Assembly: GCA_014238595.1 (NCBI GenBank)
Contig: JABAAV010000092.1
Span: 1-5,198, forward strand
From: Myxococcales bacterium
GTDB lineage: Bacteria > Myxococcota_A > Polyangia > Haliangiales > J016
Length of the DNA: 5,198 nucleotides
Reading direction: 5' to 3'
The position numbers and the translations under genes were made by a program. The notes beneath the pieces were generated by a model that saw nothing but the letters and a program-made list of their open reading frames with translations, was not told the origin of the DNA and did not search any database. Positions 1 to 4,767 of this stretch are shown piece by piece; position 1 is the stretch's first letter, and every line of letters begins with the position of its first letter.

Positions 1-99
1 TGCCCTTTATTTTTTAATTAAGGGTACGGGTTTTTGTTTATGCGGCATGTCAATAATCCTATTTTGATGATGACATCAGTGGCTATTTGATGCCCCTTT

Positions 100-109
100 T
101 ATATAGAAT
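100..109 (+). promoter_or_regulatory. Candidate -10 element for thyA-folA
   Basis: The stretch TATATAGAAT is the best -10-like sequence upstream of thyA and lies about 25 nt before its start codon. No convincing -35 box sits 16-18 nt upstream; TTGATG occurs at 64-69 and 87-92, but neither is correctly spaced. An odd palindrome, TGATG-A-CATCA, lies at 68-78 and could be an operator, though it is short. This is a weak assignment from base pattern alone. It would predict one transcript for both folate genes with a leader of about 20 nt. Confidence 0.25.
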
Positions 110-133
110 CGAATCATACTTTTTCTCATTCCG

Positions 134-925
134 ATGCATGCCTATCTAGACTTAGTTCAACATATTCTCACCCACGGAGAGCAACGTGGAGATAGAACCA
201 AAACAGGAACATTGTCTGTTTTTGGGCATCAAACGCGTTATGATCTGCGTGAAGGATTTCCGATTCTTACCACTAAAAAAGTGCTTTTCTCTGCTGTCGT
301 TCGTGAATTACTGTGGTTTCTTCGTGGCTCGACCAACATTCATGATGATCTCAGTGAACACACACCAATATGGAATGCATGGGCTGACAATCAAGGAAAT
401 TTAGGCCCTATTTACGGATATCAATGGCGCCATTGGCCCGACAATAATGCTCAAGGCATTGATCAAATCGACAATGCCATTGATTTAATCAAAAACAATC
501 CACAATCGCGCCGCATTATTGTCAGTGCCTGGAATGTCGCCCAACTCGATCAAATGGCATTGCCACCATGCCATTTAATGTTTCAATTTTATGTCACGAG
601 AGACCAATGTCTTGATCTTCAACTTTATCAACGATCTGCCGATGTTGCATTGGGCGTTCCCTTTAACATTGCAAGCTATGCACTGCTCTTAACGATGATG
701 GCTCAAGAATGCAATCTTACACCCAGATTTTTCATTCACACATTGGGCGATGCTCATATTTATCTCAATCATATTGAAGGGATAACAACACAAATGAACC
801 GAACACCCTATGAAAAACCAACACTAACCCTGACCAATAAACCATTGGAACAGATAACATTTGACGATGTGAGTTTATCCAATTACAAACATCACGACTT
901 TATTTCTTTTCCCATTGCCGTATAA
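134..925 (+). CDS. thyA: Thymidylate synthase ThyA
   Basis: ThyA transfers and reduces the one-carbon group of 5,10-methylene-tetrahydrofolate to dUMP, giving dTMP and dihydrofolate in the cytoplasm. The 263 residues match the short Escherichia coli type (264 aa) from end to end. Visible landmarks are R21 in GDRTKTGT, E58 in RELLWFL, Y94, the R126-R127 pair of SRRIIVSAWN, the catalytic nucleophile C146 in LPPCH, D170 in QRSADV, N178 in PFNIASYALL, and H208/Y210 in GDAHIY. The C-terminus ends in FPIAV, close to the usual APxAV/I end that closes over the ligands. The ATG start gives the normal N-terminus (MHAYLDLVQ, compare MKQYLELMQ), although no Shine-Dalgarno sequence precedes it. It lies 2 nt before folA, so the two are surely co-transcribed. 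All catalytic residues are present and it should be active. Confidence 0.98.
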   Translation: MHAYLDLVQHILTHGEQRGDRTKTGTLSVFGHQTRYDLREGFPILTTKKVLFSAVVRELLWFLRGSTNIHDDLSEHTPIWNAWADNQGNLGPIYGYQWRHWPDNNAQGIDQIDNAIDLIKNNPQSRRIIVSAWNVAQLDQMALPPCHLMFQFYVTRDQCLDLQLYQRSADVALGVPFNIASYALLLTMMAQECNLTPRFFIHTLGDAHIYLNHIEGITTQMNRTPYEKPTLTLTNKPLEQITFDDVSLSNYKHHDFISFPIAV

Positions 926-927
926 CC

Positions 928-1461
928 ATGCCTACCTTCTCGGTTGTTCTTGCTATAGATAAACATTCTGGAATTGGCTATCAAGGGACATTGCCATGGC
1001 GTATCCAGAGCGATCTGGCTCATTTTAAAAAACTGACGACATCGGGTCATCAAAAAAATACGGTTATTATGGGGCGCAAAACATGGGAATCATTGCCCAA
1101 ACCATTTCGTCCATTGCCGCATCGCCATAACCTTGTCTTAACGCGTAATAAACATCTTCAAGAAAAACTCGCCACCATCAATGTCTTATCGTCTGACAAT
1201 TTTATAGAGAGTCTTTCTGTTGCCCAACAACAACAAGGTGCTGTTTTTATTATCGGAGGCAAATCTATTTTTGAAGAAGCACTACATCATCCCGATTGCG
1301 CTTATGTCTACTTAACAAAAATCGATCATCATTACAGGTGTGATATCTCGTTTGATCCTTATCCCATACTCAATAAGAAGTTTACACTCACCAAGACACA
1401 GGCCTGTGTCGAAAACAATATTGATTTTTCGTTTTTGACTTATAAAAACTGTGGACTGTAA
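928..1461 (+). CDS. folA: Dihydrofolate reductase (DHFR)
   Basis: DHFR reduces dihydrofolate to tetrahydrofolate with NADPH, regenerating the cofactor that ThyA oxidises; it is the classic trimethoprim target. The 177-residue protein is somewhat longer than E. coli FolA (159 aa). Order of motifs: N-terminal strand VVLAID, the active-site loop GIGYQGTLPWRIQSDL with acid D29 (equivalent to E. coli D27), the NADPH-binding MGRKTWESLP (48-57), substrate-site R61 in RPLPHR, and the second cofactor loop FIIGG (107-111). The C-terminal tail after about residue 160 is less conserved. The start is ATG, 2 nt after the thyA stop, with no Shine-Dalgarno sequence, so translational coupling to thyA is likely. 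The gene ends 4 nt from the stop of the convergent propeller gene, and a perfect 16-bp palindrome lies in its last 70 nt. Confidence 0.97.
   Translation: MPTFSVVLAIDKHSGIGYQGTLPWRIQSDLAHFKKLTTSGHQKNTVIMGRKTWESLPKPFRPLPHRHNLVLTRNKHLQEKLATINVLSSDNFIESLSVAQQQQGAVFIIGGKSIFEEALHHPDCAYVYLTKIDHHYRCDISFDPYPILNKKFTLTKTQACVENNIDFSFLTYKNCGL
1395..1410. repeat. Perfect 16-bp palindrome inside the folA 3' end
   Basis: GACACAGGCCTGTGTC reads identically on both strands. As RNA it could form a 6-bp stem with a GGCC loop. A T-rich stretch follows on the plus strand at about 1424-1437, but it starts some 14 nt after the palindrome, so this is not a standard intrinsic terminator. It encodes part of the variable DHFR C-terminus (about residues 157-161). 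It may be coincidental. Confidence 0.5.
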
Positions 1462-1465
1462 CTAT

Positions 1466-2368
1466 CTAATCAATGGAAATAGTCGGTGTAACACCTGCAC
1501 CATAAAATTGAATGTTTTCATGATGTCTTATGAGTATGCCTTCACCAGTGTCTCTGTTAACTTTAATGACATCCCCATTGTTCGTAAATGCAATGACCGC
1601 ACCATCGAGATAAGCACAACCATAAACAGAATCAAAACCAATGGAACCCACTGCGGTCATATCACCTGTAGTTAAATCGATTTTAAGCAATGCATTATTC
1701 GTTCCTTCATTGCCCAAAGGGCCTGCATCTGCAAATAAATACACAGTCCCATCAGAAACAGCGATTAAATCGCCTCCAGTGGAATATCCATCATTCAATG
1801 TTTGGTTCTGAGTCAATACACCGGATTGTTGATCTATGTCATAGAGAAACCCTTGTCGATCACCACCAATGAGACGACCATCCGGTAAATAGGTAAGTCC
1901 GACCAAGGTATTGAAATTGCCGGTTCCATCTTCATCAACAAATGATAATGTGTTGATGAGACGCGCAGCACCTGTGTTTTTATCAATCTCATAAAGTCCA
2001 TCATATGAGACACCCACAATGTCTCCTGAAAAAGACACTGCAATATCGGTTATTGTAGCGTCAACATCAAAATAACCGATGAGTTTTAAATCAGCATCGG
2101 CAGCACTAAGACTGTACAGCGCATACGGACTTTGAACATAGACAACAGGTCCCTCATTAGGCGTGGGGTCATTAGATATGGGGGCATTGGATGTAGGATC
2201 GTCATTGGACGTGGGGTCATTAGACGCAGGGGTGGATGACAGCGAAGATTCCTCTACAGCCACACAACTACAACCATTTTCAAAACCAGCCGCAACAATT
2301 AAAACCAATACAACACCGATTGGATGGAATCTGTTCAACATATGTTTTTTGAAATCAAAAAAACACAC
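1466..2368 (-). CDS. Exported, possibly lipid-anchored beta-propeller-like protein
   Basis: I recognise no specific family. The first start codon is a GTG, 3 nt after the upstream stop; an in-frame ATG at 2341 (residue 10) gives a cleaner signal peptide (MLNRFHPIG, then VVLVLIVAAG) and may be the true start. Neither has a Shine-Dalgarno sequence. The pair C33/C35 follows the hydrophobic core and suggests a lipoprotein, but the residues before C33 (FENG) are a poor lipobox. Residues 48-74 are a pentapeptide linker of type P-T-S-N-D. Residues 75-300 carry five recurrences of a strand-turn motif like LYxIDxxTG (at 84, 125, 175, 227 and 267), as in beta-propellers of the YncE/WD40-like kind. The likely location is the periplasm or outer membrane surface. 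It is probably co-transcribed with the BI-1 family gene and convergent with folA. Function unknown. Confidence 0.85.
   Translation of the reverse strand: MCFFDFKKHMLNRFHPIGVVLVLIVAAGFENGCSCVAVEESSLSSTPASNDPTSNDDPTSNAPISNDPTPNEGPVVYVQSPYALYSLSAADADLKLIGYFDVDATITDIAVSFSGDIVGVSYDGLYEIDKNTGAARLINTLSFVDEDGTGNFNTLVGLTYLPDGRLIGGDRQGFLYDIDQQSGVLTQNQTLNDGYSTGGDLIAVSDGTVYLFADAGPLGNEGTNNALLKIDLTTGDMTAVGSIGFDSVYGCAYLDGAVIAFTNNGDVIKVNRDTGEGILIRHHENIQFYGAGVTPTISID
2153..2230 (-). repeat. Degenerate 15-bp tandem repeat encoding the P-T-S-N-D linker
   Basis: Read on the minus strand, five units follow one another at 2230-2216, 2215-2201, 2200-2183 (18 bp, with one extra codon), 2182-2168 and 2167-2153. The consensus is close to CCCACGTCTAATGAC. 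They encode PASND, PTSND, DPTSNA, PISND and PTPNE. The similarity at DNA level indicates expansion by slippage or duplication. The product is a flexible acidic spacer between the N-terminal anchor and the propeller domain. Confidence 0.85.
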
Positions 2369-2371
2369 AGA

Positions 2372-3091
2372 CTATTCACGCAATGCTGAAACAATACGAA
2401 TCAGATAAAAGAACATCATGGCCACTGAGGCAAATAAAGAGAGTGCAGCAGCAACATGTTGATCTTCTTTGTAGTGATGAATGATCGCTGAGGTTGAATA
2501 GGTGATGTATCCGCCCGCAAGCAGAACCATCAACCCCGAAAAAAACAATCCAAGGTTGAATCCAAACAACATCCCCAACACAATCGTCCCTAGAGCAACC
2601 CATGTTGCCGTAGATAAAGCACCACCAATAAACGTATAATCTTTCTTCGTGATAAAGACCGTTCCTGTAATCCCGATAAATAAAAATACAGTCAATAATC
2701 CTGCAATTTGCGGGACGTCAGGTTGGTTCAAAATTTCAATCGTGTAGTAAAGAATAGGACAAAAAATGAGAACTTCAGCAAGAATATAAAGTCCGAGGCC
2801 AACATACTGTTTTGTTGTTGAGCCCGGTGCAAATGCCCAAGAATTGGCCATATAACCCACAGCAATAAAGCCGATCATCACTCCAAAAAAGCCCCAACTT
2901 GAAGTCAGTGCCCATTGCGCAAAGGCTACTCCCGAAGGCGATGTCATAAACAGTGCTTCAATAACAACAAAGGCAAAAACAGCACCCGCTAAATGGGCAT
3001 AGGTACGACGAATAAATCGCAGTCGAGTATCGACTGGGGATGCATATACTGCACCGCGAACAGGTGGAACTTGACGAGCTTTTGCAAACAT
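2372..3091 (-). CDS. Bax inhibitor-1/YccA (TMBIM) family membrane protein
   Basis: This is a 239-residue polytopic inner-membrane protein with about seven hydrophobic segments (near 32-50, 62-82, 95-117, 127-146, 154-174, 178-198 and 212-235) after a basic N-terminus. This is the size and topology of the BI-1/YccA/YbhL/YetJ family, whose characterised bacterial member YetJ is a pH-sensitive Ca2+ leak channel and whose YccA member binds the FtsH protease. The C-terminal signature region reads AGGYITYSTSAIIHHYKED and then LSLFASVAMMFFYLIRI. The usual Asp of the YDTS-like motif is S199, and the usual Asp of the LYLDIxNLF motif is S222, so the di-aspartyl gate is missing. The start is fixed by GGAGG at 3096-3100, 4 nt before ATG. 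The propeller gene follows 3 nt downstream. The family call is firm; channel function is doubtful. Confidence 0.9.
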   Translation of the reverse strand: MFAKARQVPPVRGAVYASPVDTRLRFIRRTYAHLAGAVFAFVVIEALFMTSPSGVAFAQWALTSSWGFFGVMIGFIAVGYMANSWAFAPGSTTKQYVGLGLYILAEVLIFCPILYYTIEILNQPDVPQIAGLLTVFLFIGITGTVFITKKDYTFIGGALSTATWVALGTIVLGMLFGFNLGLFFSGLMVLLAGGYITYSTSAIIHHYKEDQHVAAALSLFASVAMMFFYLIRIVSALRE

Positions 3092-3094
3092 TAG

Positions 3095-3100
3095 ACCTCC
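3095..3100 (-). promoter_or_regulatory. Shine-Dalgarno sequence of the BI-1 family gene
   Basis: GGAGGT on the minus strand lies 3-4 nt before the ATG at 3091. It is the only strong ribosome binding site in the window and it decides the start of this gene. The spacing is on the short side. Confidence 0.7.
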
Positions 3101-3148
3101 AAATTAATCATATTTACATCACCATAGATGCAATGAGTATTGGGAATA

Positions 3149-3176
3149 TTTTTATCATAAAGAAATCTATATTCAA
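3149..3176 (-). promoter_or_regulatory. Candidate promoter for the BI-1/propeller gene pair
   Basis: On the minus strand TTGAAT (3176-3171) and TAAAAA (3154-3149) are separated by 16 nt, each matching 4 of 6 consensus bases of a housekeeping promoter. They lie in the 173-nt spacer between the oxidoreductase stop and the BI-1 start, about 60 nt before the start codon. The region is AT-rich, so chance matches are common. The rest of the spacer holds a 10-bp palindrome GATGATCATC (3217-3226) and nothing else I can name. Confidence 0.25.
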
Positions 3177-3264
3177 GGAAATAAGCACGAAAACGAGCAA
3201 TGATCGATTTCCACATGATGATCATCTAGTCCGTTATATAATGACCATCTCGTCACCTACGGAT

Positions 3265-4764
3265 TCATGAGTGACTTTGTGTGTTTTGATCATCGCATGA
3301 TGGGTTCCATTGAGGTGCCGTCAAACGTCGTTTACGCGTTATATCAAGTGATACCGCCTCATCCAGATCAAGACGATCCCATAATTGACAGGTCACTTGT
3401 TTGTGCTTTTGATCCAGTCCTTCACAATAATTTGTAAAGATACAACGCCGGATTTCACGTCCTAGACCCATAGATAATTTACGAAACCAATCGGGATCTG
3501 CCAATGATTGTCTTGCAGAGGCAATGATATCAGCAGAGCCATTCTGCAACACTGATTCTGCCTGAACAAACGAAGCGATACCTCCTGAAACCACCACAGG
3601 AATATGATGATAGCCACGATCAACGAGAGCGCACCGAACTTTGCCTGCATCTTCAACATTAAGGCCAAAGGGTGATTGGGTATGGGACACAGCCGGAATA
3701 CATTCATGTCCAGAATCACCGGTGTAAGGGTACCGTACCTGACCAATGTTGGGTTGTTTCGCATCTTCAAATTTTCCACCACGTGACAGTGAGATATAGT
3801 CGACCTGTCGTTGTGCAAACATCTCGGCATAAAAAATAGCCTCCGAACAATCGCTACCCCCTTCAATGATTTCTTGAGTCAACATTCGAACACCGACTAA
3901 AAAATCACTGCCGACCTGCTTGCGCACCGCAACTAACACTTCATTGGGAAGACGCACACGATTTTCAAGACTACCACCATAGTTATCCGTCCTAGTGTTA
4001 CGACGTGATAAAAAAGATGCCATCGTGTATGCATGGGCATAGTGAAGTTCTACACCATCAAAGCCTGCCTGCTTAGCACGACACGCTGCACGTGCAAAAT
4101 CGAAAGGCAATCGTTGTGGCAATGTTTGTATTCGTGATAAATGAACATCCGTAATACATTCTCGATATCCATAACATAATGATTCATAATCACGTCGAGA
4201 TAACACTACCTGCCAGCAAGCATCATCTTGACTCATGAGTGCATCACGAATTGATGTGTCATCCTGTGTTCTATATCCATAATAATTACGGAACCATTGA
4301 CGATGTATATCGGTAATCGACAAATATTTCCCGAAAAATTTGTCGATCGAAGGCCGTCGTTTTATGGGTAAGAAATCAATAAGCTGAATAAAAAGCAACG
4401 TCTCACCTTCAGAGGCTTCTTTAACAACAGATACAAGTTTTGACAGCCCTTCAATATATTGATCAGAACCAATACGGAGCAATGCTCCAGAAGCAATATC
4501 CGAAATACCCGTCGCTTCAACAACAAGCACACCTGGACGACCCAGCGCAAAACGTCGATACCAATCCAACACAGCATCAGTAACATAGCCATCAAGCGTT
4601 GCACGCCATGGAACCATCGCAGGAACCCATGTCCGCTGTTTAGCCATGCGTGTGCCAATCCTAATCGGTGAAAATAACATTGACGTTTTTGCTTGCTCTT
4701 TTGTTGGATAATGATCCACAGGCAGAGGATGCGGTGCTAATGAATGTTGTGTTATGATATTCAC
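3265..4764 (-). CDS. Old Yellow Enzyme-type NADH:flavin oxidoreductase
   Basis: A 499-residue FMN-dependent TIM-barrel oxidoreductase related to the N-terminal part of 2,4-dienoyl-CoA reductase. Substrate unknown; the family reduces activated C=C bonds using NAD(P)H. Barrel landmarks are LFSPIRIGTR (30-39), VVEATGI (81-87), FIQL with Q127, GFDGVELHYAHAY with H241/H244, RTDNYGGSLENR (258-269), VGVR with R293, VVSGGI (391-396) and SARQSLADPDW (416-426). C441, C447 and C459 resemble the Fe-S ligands of dienoyl-CoA reductase, but the second of four Cys is absent. The protein ends soon after, without the FAD/NAD(P)H domain of that 670-residue class. Residues about 130-220 include an extra helical insert of roughly 40 residues. 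The GTG start at 4764 has no Shine-Dalgarno sequence; M29 is an alternative, but the preceding YPTKEQAKTS looks coding. It is divergent from a HAD gene 3 nt away. Confidence 0.92.
   Translation of the reverse strand: MNIITQHSLAPHPLPVDHYPTKEQAKTSMLFSPIRIGTRMAKQRTWVPAMVPWRATLDGYVTDAVLDWYRRFALGRPGVLVVEATGISDIASGALLRIGSDQYIEGLSKLVSVVKEASEGETLLFIQLIDFLPIKRRPSIDKFFGKYLSITDIHRQWFRNYYGYRTQDDTSIRDALMSQDDACWQVVLSRRDYESLCYGYRECITDVHLSRIQTLPQRLPFDFARAACRAKQAGFDGVELHYAHAYTMASFLSRRNTRTDNYGGSLENRVRLPNEVLVAVRKQVGSDFLVGVRMLTQEIIEGGSDCSEAIFYAEMFAQRQVDYISLSRGGKFEDAKQPNIGQVRYPYTGDSGHECIPAVSHTQSPFGLNVEDAGKVRCALVDRGYHHIPVVVSGGIASFVQAESVLQNGSADIIASARQSLADPDWFRKLSMGLGREIRRCIFTNYCEGLDQKHKQVTCQLWDRLDLDEAVSLDITRKRRLTAPQWNPSCDDQNTQSHS
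4316..4347. repeat. Inverted repeat (hairpin) inside the oxidoreductase gene
   Basis: ATCGACAAAT at 4316-4325 is the exact reverse complement of ATTTGTCGAT at 4338-4347. Inward, after one mismatch, TTT (4327-4329) pairs with AAA (4334-4336), leaving a 4-nt loop. This gives 13 of 14 pairs. It lies within codons 140-150 of the oxidoreductase, in the insert absent from shorter relatives. No T-tract follows on either strand, so it is not a standard terminator. Confidence 0.7.
4753..4758 (+). promoter_or_regulatory. Candidate -10 element for the HAD gene
   Basis: TATGAT ends 9 nt before the ATG at 4768. Transcription from the usual distance would begin at about 4765, making the mRNA leaderless or nearly so, which fits the absence of a Shine-Dalgarno sequence. 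No good -35 box is seen near 4730-4735. The element would lie within the first codons of the oxidoreductase on the other strand. Speculative. Confidence 0.2.
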
Positions 4765-4767
4765 GTG

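Noticed and set aside
3..24. Hairpin CCCTT...AAGGG (5 pairs, mismatch, 3 pairs) at the left edge, with TTTTTG at 31-36, as a terminator of an upstream gene.
   Set aside because: The stem is weak and AT-rich, the T-run starts 7 nt after it, and no upstream gene is visible to support it.
1485..1495. GGTGTAACACC as a terminator stem for the convergent junction.
   Set aside because: Only 4 bp can pair around a 3-nt loop, there is no T-tract next to it, and it lies in the coding end of the propeller gene.
1451..1675. A 74-residue plus-strand reading frame overlapping the folA end and the propeller gene.
   Set aside because: It is antisense to a well-supported gene, with no family-like sequence and no start signal.
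2163..2408. A plus-strand frame with repeated MGSLDxG-like residues.
   Set aside because: It is the antisense reading of the tandem linker repeat; the repetition comes from the DNA repeat and not from a separate gene.
3217..3226. Palindrome GATGATCATC in the spacer as an operator.
   Set aside because: Ten bases of simple sequence are expected by chance and there is no second copy or adjacent promoter.
3235..3242. TATATAAT on the plus strand as a promoter.
   Set aside because: No plus-strand gene follows for 1.5 kb and there is no spaced -35 element; it lies in an AT-rich spacer.
4459..4671. A 70-residue plus-strand frame inside the oxidoreductase gene.
   Set aside because: It is a shadow of the conserved oxidoreductase coding sequence, with no start signal or recognisable protein features.
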